Assembly (NCBI GenBank): GCA_944358415.1
Contig: CALVRA010000009.1
Span: forward strand, 1-42,801
DNA length: 42,801 nt
Direction: 5' to 3'
Origin: an uncultured Bacilli bacterium
GTDB taxonomy: Bacteria; Bacillota_I; Bacilli_A; RF39; UBA660
In this document: piece after piece, positions 1 to 6,605 of the stretch
Layout: every line of letters begins with the position of its first letter
How positions within the stretch are numbered: position 1 is the stretch's first letter
Translations under genes and position numbers: made by a program
The notes under the pieces: generated by a model
What the model was told of the DNA's origin: nothing
The model's database searches: none
Seen by the model: the letters and a program-made list of their open reading frames with translations, nothing else

Positions 1-82
1 GTCTAACAAACAAAAACACACTAACAGCCAAAAACAGTATAAACTGAATAATCTGAAACACTTTAAAACCATTTGTTTTCAA
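1..82 (-). CDS. N-terminus of a membrane protein, cut by window end
   Basis: An open frame runs leftward off the window from a TTG codon at 82-80. An AGGTGG Shine-Dalgarno sits at about 97-92, a normal distance from the TTG, whereas the in-frame GTG at 91 would have no spacer. The 27 visible residues begin MKTNGFKVFQ and then become hydrophobic (FILFLAVSVFLFV), so this is probably a signal anchor or first membrane helix. It follows the lipoprotein gene by about 20 bases and is probably the last visible gene of the ccdA-thioredoxin-lipoprotein operon. The function cannot be told from this fragment. Confidence 0.5.
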   Translation of the reverse strand, partial: MKTNGFKVFQIIQFILFLAVSVFLFVR

Positions 83-104
83 AACTATCACCACCTAAAA
101 TATA

Positions 105-491
105 TTATTCACATACATAATCTTGAAGCTCAAGCATTCCTTTAAGCTCACCATAAGTAATTTTTTGATTCATCTTAATTCCAATAAAACTATCCTTATC
201 ATTATCTGTTACTAACCTAATACCACCATTAATCAAAGATACTTTCATATAAGGTTTACTTGATCTTACACTATTTGCTATATCAGTAAGCTGACTTCTA
301 TATTCATCTGGAAAAATCATATCAACCGTAAACTTCATATCAGCCACTCTATCATCCTTAACCTTAACCTCTATTTTAGAATACTTCTTAATATCCTCAG
401 ACTCATCATCAAAAGTGCATATTAACTTCTGACTATTTCCACATCCAGTCATCATAAAAACTACAAATAACAAAAACAAATATTTTTTCAT
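105..491 (-). CDS. small lipoprotein of unknown function
   Basis: The 128-residue protein starts MKKYLFLLFVVFMMTGCGNS, a type II signal peptide with lipobox MTGC, so Cys17 should be lipidated and the mature protein should sit on the outer face of the membrane. The rest is hydrophilic and contains two further cysteines, one near residue 25 and one next to the C-terminus (YVCE). These could form a disulfide that the neighbouring thioredoxin acts on, but that is inference. The layout loosely resembles DUF1307/YehR-type small lipoproteins; I cannot confirm membership. ATG follows directly after the TAA of the thioredoxin gene (TAA-ATG), and the Shine-Dalgarno GAGG lies inside the end of that gene, so translation is probably coupled. 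Confidence 0.7.
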   Translation of the reverse strand: MKKYLFLLFVVFMMTGCGNSQKLICTFDDESEDIKKYSKIEVKVKDDRVADMKFTVDMIFPDEYRSQLTDIANSVRSSKPYMKVSLINGGIRLVTDNDKDSFIGIKMNQKITYGELKGMLELQDYVCE

Positions 492-926
492 TTATTTTAC
501 CTCACTCAAAATTTTTTCTCCATTAACCGCTCCAACTAACGTTGAAGTAACCTCACCATTTTTAAATATCATAATAGTTAGCGTCGCACTAGCTGGATAT
601 TCTTTAATAATATCCTCACACTTCTTAGAATCTACATTAAGAGTTGCCACTTTAATATCTTTGTTATTCTTAGCTATATCGATTAAAGTTGTCATCATAG
701 CCACACATGGTGGACATGAATTAGAAGAAAAATCTAAAATAACTGGCTTATCAGACTTCAAAACCTCTTTCTCAAAATTCTCATCCGTAATCTTCACAAC
801 TCCCACACTAACCGCATCTTCTAAAACTTCTTCATTATTCATATTTATATAATAAAAACTTCCAATACCACCTAATATACAAACAAAAATAATAATTCCT
901 ATAATTAGCATAACTTTCTTCCCCAT
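492..926 (-). CDS. membrane-anchored thioredoxin-like protein
   Basis: The 144-residue protein has one N-terminal membrane helix (residues 4-26) and a thioredoxin-fold domain from about 44 to the end. The active-site motif is SNSCPPCVAM with CPPC at 71-74, preceded by the typical beta strand VILDFS. A CPPC centre and an external location suit a thiol-disulfide reductase of the TlpA/ResA/TrxA-like group. It lies 9 bases downstream of ccdA, whose product passes electrons across the membrane to such proteins, so the pair probably forms an extracytoplasmic thiol-reduction system. Its natural partner is not visible. The family is clear but the precise substrate is not. Confidence 0.85.
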   Translation of the reverse strand: MGKKVMLIIGIIIFVCILGGIGSFYYINMNNEEVLEDAVSVGVVKITDENFEKEVLKSDKPVILDFSSNSCPPCVAMMTTLIDIAKNNKDIKVATLNVDSKKCEDIIKEYPASATLTIMIFKNGEVTSTLVGAVNGEKILSEVK

Positions 927-935
927 AAAAACCTC

Positions 936-1586
936 CTAAATAATTCCTATAATACCTTCTATAATCTTCCATATACCAAATATAATTAATATACTTCCTG
1001 AAATCCTATTGATAATATTATAATGTTTCTTAATAAAATCAAAAGTACTTTTAAGTTTTTCCAAAAACAAAGTCGTAATCATAAATGGAATAGCTAAACC
1101 TAAAGAATAAAGTAAAAGAAGTATAGCTCCTTTTAAAACGCTGCCCGTAGTACTAGCTAAAATCAAAGCCGATGATAAAAATGCCCCTACACAAGGTGTC
1201 CATGTCAAAGAAAATATAATTCCAAATAAAATAGAGGTTAAAAAAGTCAAATCATTTTTACCAAAATTAACCCCTTTAGCCTTATTTAAAAACTTAAATA
1301 ATATCACTCCCACATAATTAAGCCCAATAATAATTAAAAATAAACCAAATACAATATTCAAATAATCCGTATATTCATGTATAACCTTACCAAACGAACT
1401 TGCAAAAACACCAAGTAAAATAAAAACTATACTAAATCCCAAAACAAAACCAAACGCATTAAACAAAGATTTTTTTAAATTCTCATTTTTACCCGCAAAA
1501 TATGAAATATAAAGTGGAATTACTGGCAAAACACAAGGCGAAATAAAAGAAGCAAATCCCTCAAAAAAAGTAATAATATATTCCAT
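936..1586 (-). CDS. ccdA: CcdA/DsbD-type transmembrane electron carrier
   Basis: The 216-residue integral membrane protein has about six hydrophobic segments. The two conserved cysteines of the family are present: Cys18 in SPCVLPVIPLY and Cys132 in LTWTPCVGAF. In CcdA these shuttle reducing power from cytoplasmic thioredoxin to the outside. It is first in an operon with the membrane thioredoxin (gap 9 bases) and the lipoprotein. A promoter with -35 TTTACT and -10 TATAAT lies just upstream, and AGGAGG precedes the ATG. No cytochrome c or haem genes are visible, so the role may be thiol repair of surface proteins and not cytochrome maturation (inference). Confidence 0.9.
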   Translation of the reverse strand: MEYIITFFEGFASFISPCVLPVIPLYISYFAGKNENLKKSLFNAFGFVLGFSIVFILLGVFASSFGKVIHEYTDYLNIVFGLFLIIIGLNYVGVILFKFLNKAKGVNFGKNDLTFLTSILFGIIFSLTWTPCVGAFLSSALILASTTGSVLKGAILLLLYSLGLAIPFMITTLFLEKLKSTFDFIKKHYNIINRISGSILIIFGIWKIIEGIIGII

Positions 1587-1616
1587 TAAAACCTCCTACT
1601 TTTCTCTTACATAATA

Positions 1617-1645
1617 ATTATACTAGTTTTAGATATTTTAGTAAA
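1617..1645 (-). promoter_or_regulatory. promoter of ccdA operon
   Basis: On the minus strand TTTACT (1645-1640) and TATAAT (1622-1617) are separated by 17 bases, a good match to a vegetative sigma-A promoter. It lies 31 bases before the ccdA start. Confidence 0.6.
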
Positions 1646-1646
1646 T

Positions 1647-1675
1647 CAAAAAAAGAATTACCACCCAGATAATTC
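1647..1675 (-). terminator. Rho-independent terminator after mazG operon
   Basis: On the minus strand GAATTA pairs with TAATTC across a 9-base loop and is followed by an uninterrupted T run (1654-1647). It lies immediately after the stop of the MazG-like gene and separates that operon from ccdA. Confidence 0.7.
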
Positions 1676-1676
1676 C

Positions 1677-1976
1677 CTAATCACTAACTCTAACTTTAAC
1701 CCCATTAATCTCCTTATAAACACGCCTTTCGTTTTTAGAAACCTTTTTCATAATCTCATCTTCTAAATCAAAACCAAGCATCTCTGATAAACCAAGTAAA
1801 TAAATAGCCACATCCGCTAGTTCCTCACTCAAATCATCTTTCTTCTTTCTGTACGCCTCATAAGCCTCGGCCACCTCACCATATAAAAAGCAAAACTCTT
1901 TTTCTACATCCGTAATATTAAATCCCTTATTAACCTTATTTTGCCAAACATCTTTTTGAACCTGTTTTAAACTCAT
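1677..1976 (-). CDS. MazG-like nucleotide pyrophosphohydrolase
   Basis: This 99-residue all-alpha protein has the metal-binding signature of the MazG/dUTPase superfamily: GEVAEAYE (Glu34, Glu37) followed by EELADVAIY (Glu51, Glu52, Asp55). Such single-domain proteins hydrolyse (d)NTPs to monophosphate and pyrophosphate and act as house-cleaning enzymes in the cytoplasm; the substrate is not readable from sequence. It is the last gene of a three-gene operon, 11 bases after the upstream membrane-anchored protein, and is followed by a terminator. The length is normal for the short MazG-like class. Confidence 0.85.
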   Translation of the reverse strand: MSLKQVQKDVWQNKVNKGFNITDVEKEFCFLYGEVAEAYEAYRKKKDDLSEELADVAIYLLGLSEMLGFDLEDEIMKKVSKNERRVYKEINGVKVRVSD

Positions 1977-1987
1977 ATCCGCTTCTC

Positions 1988-2680
1988 CTATCCTATCTGA
2001 TTTATTAACTCTTCATATTCTCTTTCAATATTACCATCAGAAAAAACAATATTTTCTCCATCTATAACCCAGCTATTTGAATTATCAGATAACAAATTTA
2101 AAACATCCTCTGAAATATTCAAAATAGAAATAAGCTCATCTATCGAATTTTCCACTGTTTTATCCGAAATAATAACACCATCCACTAATTTCTTTTCATA
2201 TAAATCAGTATAATAACTATCTAAACCCTTATCTGAAATATAACTCATAGCTTTATCTTTTGTCATATTCTCAGTGTAATTTTTCTTACACTCCTCTAGC
2301 TTACTTCTTACTGAAGAAATATATTTTTTAGAACTTATAAAATCTTTTCCATCAGACAAATAATTATCCACTGAAAGCAAAGTAACTATTCTCTCATCAT
2401 TTATAATATCTAATATTTCAATCAGATTATTCAAAGTATCTTTTAAATAACTCTTAAAAGAAACCTCTACCATCGCATAATCACCGCTCGTAATAGTCCT
2501 ATCTAATCTTTCATTTATCTCATCTATATCAATATCTTCCGCATTAGCCAGTTCATTTATCTCACTAACCTCTTCCATTAACTTATCTTCCTGACCCAAA
2601 TCAGAAATAACCATATATCCTATAATTCCAATAATAACTAATAAAATTACTATAATAGCAAATATAACTTTCTTTTTCAT
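1988..2680 (-). CDS. membrane-anchored protein of unknown function
   Basis: The 230-residue protein has one N-terminal transmembrane helix (residues 4-26, KKVIFAIIVILLVIIGIIGY) and then a long acidic, mostly helical domain rich in Glu, Asp and Ser with no cysteine-based or catalytic motif that I recognise. The topology suggests an outward-facing domain. It lies between another anchored unknown protein (gap 20 bases) and the MazG-like gene (gap 11 bases), so all three are probably one transcript. I do not recognise the family. Confidence 0.65.
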   Translation of the reverse strand: MKKKVIFAIIVILLVIIGIIGYMVISDLGQEDKLMEEVSEINELANAEDIDIDEINERLDRTITSGDYAMVEVSFKSYLKDTLNNLIEILDIINDERIVTLLSVDNYLSDGKDFISSKKYISSVRSKLEECKKNYTENMTKDKAMSYISDKGLDSYYTDLYEKKLVDGVIISDKTVENSIDELISILNISEDVLNLLSDNSNSWVIDGENIVFSDGNIEREYEELINQIG

Positions 2681-2700
2681 TTTAATTCTCTCCTTTTAAT

Positions 2701-3489
2701 TTATTCCAAAACTACCATATCTACATAACTAGCCAAATAATTATCCTCTAAAATAAGTTTACCCTTCTCTAATTTAAACACACTCGTTTTTGGAATATCT
2801 ATATCTTCCGAAGCTATAGATATTTTATTCCTCGTATAATATAACTTATTGCCTTTTATTTCATAAATGCCACTAGACTTTTCCAAATCTTTTCGCAAAA
2901 CAAATCGCCAATCATCTGGTTTACTAGTCAAATACTCTATAACTAACTCCGCCGTAAATTTTCCACTTTTCTCATCAAATCCATCAGTAAATACTGCCCT
3001 AACCATTGGCTTAAACTCCTTATCCGGTGATAGTGAAATACCATCTCCCATCGCATGCTTAGAAAGCATTCCACCCATTTTTTTAGAATATTCCTCTGCT
3101 TTTTTCAAAAAACAATAATTACCATACCTTACACTATAAGTAATCGTATTATATAAAATATTATTTTTAACCGAATAATCAATAACCGTAAAATCATTAT
3201 TTACATCATAATAATAAGTAGTATCATTACAATACACTTTCTTTAAAGTATTCAAATAACTCTTAACCTCTTTTTTCAAAACCTTATTGCCCCTAACATT
3301 TTTGTATGAATAACTTCGGTCATTTTCCTTACCCATAAATGATAATCTTGGAACCCCTAATATAATAAACTGCTTCTCTAAACCACTACCATCAGTATAA
3401 CTTTTTAAATTGTAACCCAAAGAACCTATTTTCAAAAAAACAAATATAACTAATAAAATCGAACAAATAATCAGTATCCACTTCTTCAT
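2701..3489 (-). CDS. exported/anchored protein of unknown function
   Basis: The 262-residue protein begins with a hydrophobic signal anchor (residues 4-21, WILIICSILLVIFVFLKI) and continues as a beta-rich soluble region ending LASYVDMVVLE. No lipobox and no catalytic motif are visible. It is the first gene of the operon leading to the MazG-like gene. The start ATG is preceded by GGTGGTGAAG, and a promoter (TTGAAA, 18 bases, TATAAT) lies just upstream. I do not recognise the family. Confidence 0.65.
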   Translation of the reverse strand: MKKWILIICSILLVIFVFLKIGSLGYNLKSYTDGSGLEKQFIILGVPRLSFMGKENDRSYSYKNVRGNKVLKKEVKSYLNTLKKVYCNDTTYYYDVNNDFTVIDYSVKNNILYNTITYSVRYGNYCFLKKAEEYSKKMGGMLSKHAMGDGISLSPDKEFKPMVRAVFTDGFDEKSGKFTAELVIEYLTSKPDDWRFVLRKDLEKSSGIYEIKGNKLYYTRNKISIASEDIDIPKTSVFKLEKGKLILEDNYLASYVDMVVLE

Positions 3490-3507
3490 AGAAACTTCAC
3501 CACCAAC

Positions 3508-3537
3508 ATTATATCCTAAATCAGAAAATTATTTCAA
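3508..3537 (-). promoter_or_regulatory. promoter of the mazG operon
   Basis: TTGAAA (3537-3532) and TATAAT (3513-3508) on the minus strand are separated by 18 bases and lie about 20 bases before the start of the 262-residue protein. Confidence 0.6.
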
Positions 3538-3569
3538 TATTTGGCTTGCCAAAACCCTACTTATTATAA

Positions 3570-3596
3570 GCAAAAAAACAAACTAAAAAGTCTGTT
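3570..3596 (-). terminator. terminator after flavodoxin
   Basis: On the minus strand AACAGACT pairs with AGTTTGTT (one G-U pair, three-base loop) and is followed by a T-rich run. It lies shortly after the flavodoxin stop codon and would end the long retron-to-flavodoxin transcript. Confidence 0.6.
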
Positions 3597-3614
3597 AAAA
3601 TAAAATTATGGCAA

Positions 3615-4079
3615 TTACTCTTGAACAAATTTCACATAATCTGCACTATCTTCTGTGCCATTAAACCTTCTAGCCGATACAAAATTCAAATTAGGATAAT
3701 GCTTCCTCAAATCTTCAAGTGCATACTCACACCCTGAACCGCCACTAGTTACAAACACATAAATATTCTTATTAGAAAAATCATTTAACTCAATAAATGT
3801 ATTAATAACTCTTGGAGCCACACCCCACCAAATTGGAAAACCAATCAAAATCTTATCATAATCATCACTAATAACCTCATTTAAAATCTCTGGCCGAGAA
3901 CCTTCATTAGTCATTTCAAGTGATGACCTACTTTCCTTATTATTCCAATCTAAATCTAAATCTGTATATTTATCCCTAGGAACAATTTCAAGTATCTTCC
4001 CATCCAAAGCCTTAGCTATTTTTTCTGCCACCTTCTCAGTTACTCCACTAGCTGAAAAATAACTAACTAATATTTTCAT
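3615..4079 (-). CDS. flavodoxin
   Basis: This 154-residue protein starts MKILVSYFSASGVTEKVAEK, which carries the FMN phosphate-binding loop SASGVTEK (residues 9-16) of the flavodoxin fold. Later segments GFPIWWG (around 80-86) and TSGGSGCEY (around 111-119) match the FMN ring-binding loops of the flavodoxin_4-type group. Proteins of this group are cytoplasmic electron carriers or NAD(P)H-linked reductases. It is 28 bases downstream of the Cys/His-rich peptide gene, with AAAGGA as ribosome binding site and no promoter visible in the gap, so it may be co-transcribed with the retron genes. Whether that linkage has meaning is unknown. Confidence 0.85.
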   Translation of the reverse strand: MKILVSYFSASGVTEKVAEKIAKALDGKILEIVPRDKYTDLDLDWNNKESRSSLEMTNEGSRPEILNEVISDDYDKILIGFPIWWGVAPRVINTFIELNDFSNKNIYVFVTSGGSGCEYALEDLRKHYPNLNFVSARRFNGTEDSADYVKFVQE

Positions 4080-4107
4080 ATAATCAAATCCTTTCTAAAA
4101 TAAAAAT

Positions 4108-4326
4108 CTAACTATGATGTCCATATCTACGATGACTATGCTTATATTCTATTAAGCTTTTATTATCGCAAAAACCATCATTATTTTTATCTACATAATT
4201 TCTCTGATAACCACATTCATCATTTAAACATGTTTTATTTTTATTTCCATATCCAAGAGCCTTAACAGAAAAAGTAAAAACCAAAGAAATAACTAACCCC
4301 ATTAATATAACACCTAATTTTTTCAT
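4108..4326 (-). CDS. small secreted Cys/His-rich peptide with EF-hand-like loop
   Basis: The 72-residue protein has a signal peptide (residues 1-23, ending SVKALG). The short mature part holds TCLNDEC, the calcium-loop-like segment VDKNNDGFCDNK (DxNxDG) and a His-rich tail (HSHRRYGHHS). Three cysteines in the mature part and the acidic loop resemble the small 'DxNxDGxCD' secreted peptides of gut Bacillota. Metal binding is likely but not proven. Its ATG overlaps the stop of the DUF6512-like gene (ATGA, 4323-4326), so the two are translationally coupled. Function unknown. Confidence 0.7.
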   Translation of the reverse strand: MKKLGVILMGLVISLVFTFSVKALGYGNKNKTCLNDECGYQRNYVDKNNDGFCDNKSLIEYKHSHRRYGHHS

Positions 4327-4868
4327 TTATTATTTCCTTCCTTCTTTGAAAATATCTCCGTATGACCACTAAAACCATATTTATTAGATATTGGATCTTT
4401 AAATAGAAACGACTTCATCGGTAAAAGTGTCAGTACCATATAAAAACCAAATAAAATAAATAATCCTATACATGATAAATAACTAATCATAAATCCCAAA
4501 AATTCCATATCTATTATATAATAAAATGTCATTTGGCTCAAAATAATTGAAACATAAAATAAAGCAATATCAATAACTAAAATAGACCTTTTTAAAAAGA
4601 ATTTATATGTATAGAAAATAAACGGAATAACTATAATCAAAACAAGTAAACTTAAAAGCTTAGCTAAAAAATAATTACCAGAGCTTCCATATAAAAATCC
4701 ATCATATAACCCCCAAATAAAGGTGGGTGTCAAAGCAATTTTAATGTGTTCCCAAATACTTTCATTAACCGCCGTAAAAAGACCAATCACCTTATTATGA
4801 TTAGTTAAATCATAAAGAAAATGTGAAAACGTACCAATTAAAGAAATAATTATAATACTAAATATCAT
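4323..4868 (-). CDS. DUF6512-like integral membrane protein
   Basis: The 181-residue protein has about five hydrophobic segments. The N-terminal part, with GTFSHFLYDLTNHNKVIG and FTAVNESIWEHIK (residues 36-48), matches my memory of DUF6512 family proteins, which share a VNESxWEH motif with conserved Glu, Trp and His in or near the membrane. No biochemical function is known to me. It starts 58 bases after the retron reverse transcriptase with AAAGGGGG as ribosome binding site and no clear terminator between them, so it is the nearest gene that could work with the retron. It may equally be an unrelated housekeeping neighbour. Confidence 0.7.
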   Translation of the reverse strand: MIFSIIIISLIGTFSHFLYDLTNHNKVIGLFTAVNESIWEHIKIALTPTFIWGLYDGFLYGSSGNYFLAKLLSLLVLIIVIPFIFYTYKFFLKRSILVIDIALFYVSIILSQMTFYYIIDMEFLGFMISYLSCIGLFILFGFYMVLTLLPMKSFLFKDPISNKYGFSGHTEIFSKKEGNNK

Positions 4869-4926
4869 AAATTGCCCCCTTTAACTAATATATTTTTTAA
4901 TCTCTTGATTTGTTATGTGCAAATAA

Positions 4927-5877
4927 CTATAAATTATTTAGTAATTTCAATATAAATTTTCTATATTCTATAAATTCCTTATCATTATTCACCATCAAAA
5001 CAAAATTAATTTTACCAAATAAATTACACAAATAACTAAATTTATCTTTTATATTTAATTTCTTCAAATGAGAATAAATTCCATACTTTTTTATATAATA
5101 AACTTCTTGTCTAATCTTCTTTCTTTTTTTTCTCAAAACCTGTGCCTTTTCATTAACACAAATACCAGTCACAGTTTGCGAATTATTACTATAAATCACA
5201 CGTATCTTATCATAATTTAGCTGCATTCCAAGCTTCTTAAGTTCATCTTTAACTTTGTAAATAACCTTTTTCACATCAAAATCACCAGAAAAAGTCATAT
5301 CATCTGAATAACGTGTATAATTAATATTATTTTCCCCACAAAAAGCTCCAATTTTTTCATCAAAATTTCGCATAATCAAATTAGAAATATAAGAAGAAGT
5401 AGGGGCTCCTTGCGGTAAAAATTCATTATAAGTACATAAATAAGTCAATAATATTCTCACACTCTTAGGAAAATACTCTTCCAAAAAACATCTATTATAA
5501 ACATCCATAAAACTTATACTGTTAAAAAAATCCTTAATATCTAATTTTAACAAAATCTTCTTACCTAAATGTAATAAAGCATTATCTTTAATGGATTTTC
5601 CTTTAACATAAGCAGTCGCATACTTTGATACCTTAAACCCTTCTAAAACATTATTTAAAATTCTCTTTTGAATACACTTTAAAAAATAACTAGGCTCATA
5701 TATAACTCTCTTACTACCATCTTTCTTTGGTATCTCATATTTTTTATAATTACATTCTATATTATTACTAAGTATATAAAGTTTTTTAATCTTTTCTTTA
5801 TCACTCAGATTACCATCAATTAGATTAAGAGATAACAAAAATTCATTAGACTTATCTTTAGTAATATTGTCGAACAT
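4927..5877 (-). CDS. retron-type reverse transcriptase
   Basis: The 316-residue enzyme shows the palm/finger motifs of bacterial reverse transcriptases: LDIKDFFNSI, QGAPTSS and the catalytic TRYSDDMTFSG (YSDD at 190-193). Two retron hallmarks are present: NALLH (99-103, the NAxxH motif) and TVTG (235-238, the VTG motif used to recognise the msr RNA). There is no maturase or endonuclease domain, which argues against a group II intron protein. The start was moved to ATG 5877, because GAGGTGAT gives it an 8-base spacing; the GTG at 5886 and ATG at 5883 sit on top of that site. The msr-msd RNA lies directly upstream. The enzyme should make msDNA primed from a guanosine 2'-OH of that RNA. Confidence 0.93.
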   Translation of the reverse strand: MFDNITKDKSNEFLLSLNLIDGNLSDKEKIKKLYILSNNIECNYKKYEIPKKDGSKRVIYEPSYFLKCIQKRILNNVLEGFKVSKYATAYVKGKSIKDNALLHLGKKILLKLDIKDFFNSISFMDVYNRCFLEEYFPKSVRILLTYLCTYNEFLPQGAPTSSYISNLIMRNFDEKIGAFCGENNINYTRYSDDMTFSGDFDVKKVIYKVKDELKKLGMQLNYDKIRVIYSNNSQTVTGICVNEKAQVLRKKRKKIRQEVYYIKKYGIYSHLKKLNIKDKFSYLCNLFGKINFVLMVNNDKEFIEYRKFILKLLNNL

Positions 5878-5893
5878 TTTCATCACCTCTTAA

Positions 5894-6068
5894 AAGAGCA
5901 ATACCCAAGATATTGTAATATGAAAGCGTGCAATACTACATGAAATGTAGGATAAGCACGATGGAGTATTACAATCATAATGATTTAACACTCGTATAAT
6001 CATTAACTATACTTATAAATGTCCCTTAGCGACTCGCTAAAATATAAAATTAAACCACTATTGCTCTT
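5894..6068 (-). ncRNA. retron msr-msd RNA
   Basis: Minus-strand RNA of about 175 bases. Repeat a1 AAGAGCAATA (6068-6059) is exactly complementary to a2 TATTGCTCTT (5903-5894). The base after a1 is G6058, the expected branch guanosine. The msr part holds hairpin TTAGCG/CGCTAA with an AGT loop (6040-6026) and an 8-bp stem TAATGATT/AATCATTA (6005-5998 with 5985-5978). The msd part is a long hairpin: 9 bp ATTGTAATA (5975-5967 with 5920-5912), 5 bp CGTGC/GCACG (5960-5956 with 5931-5927) and a 6-bp tip CTACAT/ATGTAG with a TTC loop (5950-5936). a2 ends 8 bases before the reverse transcriptase ribosome binding site region. The layout is as in known retrons; the sequence is unlike any I can name. Confidence 0.9.
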
Positions 6069-6074
6069 AAAAAT

Positions 6075-6083
6075 ATTATAGCA
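6075..6083 (-). promoter_or_regulatory. retron promoter (extended -10)
   Basis: TGCTATAAT on the minus strand is an extended -10 element (TG at 6083-6082, TATAAT 6080-6075). A start seven bases further falls on A6068, the first base of repeat a1. No good -35 is seen; that region is occupied by the T run of the hsp20 terminator. Confidence 0.65.
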
Positions 6084-6084
6084 C

Positions 6085-6112
6085 AAAAAAATGACTTAAA
6101 AAGCCATTTTAT
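6085..6112 (-). terminator. terminator after hsp20
   Basis: On the minus strand AATGGCTT pairs with AAGTCATT (one G-U pair, three-base loop), followed by seven T residues. It begins at the hsp20 stop codon and insulates the heat-shock gene from the retron transcript. Confidence 0.65.
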
Positions 6113-6489
6113 TTAATTTCAATAGTTTTTGAAGGTTTTTCGATAGTTTCTTTTGGCATACATACTTTTAAAACACCATCTTTAAACTCAGCTGATACTT
6201 TACTTTCATCTATATCGCCAACATAGAATTTACGTTCCATAGAACCATAAAATCTCTCTTGACGAATAAAGTCTTTCTTTTCCTCTTTATCTTCAGATGC
6301 TCTTTCAGCTTTAATAGTTAAATAACCATCATTATAATCAACTGTCACATCATCTTTACTTAAACCTGGCATATCAGCTTCAATAACATAATTATCTTTA
6401 TCTTCATAGATGTCACATTTCATATCAACACTTGGAGTAAAAATGTCAAACATACTATCTAAATCAAATCTTCTTGGTAACATTCTCAT
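6109..6489 (-). CDS. small heat shock protein Hsp20
   Basis: The 126-residue protein is an alpha-crystallin domain chaperone: EADMPGLSKDDVTVDY in the first half, GVLKVCMPK near residue 110 (the conserved GVL strand) and a short C-terminal KTIEIK tail that should dock in a neighbouring subunit. It binds unfolding proteins in the cytoplasm as an oligomer. Of three close in-frame ATGs, the one at 6489 has the best spacing from AAGAAGG. It is monocistronic with its own terminator. A CIRCE element overlaps its promoter, so it is probably repressed by HrcA and induced by heat. Confidence 0.9.
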   Translation of the reverse strand: MRMLPRRFDLDSMFDIFTPSVDMKCDIYEDKDNYVIEADMPGLSKDDVTVDYNDGYLTIKAERASEDKEEKKDFIRQERFYGSMERKFYVGDIDESKVSAEFKDGVLKVCMPKETIEKPSKTIEIK

Positions 6490-6517
6490 ATTCATTCCTT
6501 CTTTCTTTTACAATTAT

Positions 6518-6546
6518 GTTATACCACTATTTTTAGCACTTGTCAA
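6518..6546 (-). promoter_or_regulatory. hsp20 promoter
   Basis: TTGACA (6546-6541) and TATAAC (6523-6518) on the minus strand with exactly 17 bases between. The -35 hexamer lies inside the CIRCE operator. Confidence 0.8.
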
Positions 6547-6559
6547 GTATGAGTGCTAA
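6533..6559. promoter_or_regulatory. CIRCE operator (HrcA binding site)
   Basis: TTAGCACTT, nine bases, GAGTGCTAA: one mismatch from the CIRCE consensus TTAGCACTC-N9-GAGTGCTAA. It overlaps the -35 of hsp20. HrcA is not in the window. Confidence 0.88.
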
Positions 6560-6573
6560 AAAATGACAAAATT

Positions 6574-6605
6574 TTTAAAAAAAGATGATTTATAAAACCA
6601 TCTTT
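6574..6605 (-). terminator. terminator at end of gltX
   Basis: On the minus strand AAAGATG pairs with CATCTTT across an 11-base loop, followed by a T run. The gltX stop codon lies inside the hairpin loop. Confidence 0.7.

Noticed and set aside
4927-5877. Reverse transcriptase as part of a group II intron or DGR
   Set aside because: There is no maturase X or HNH domain, no domain V/VI-like RNA 3' of the gene and no template/variable repeat pair; a1/a2 repeats and NAxxH/VTG fit a retron.
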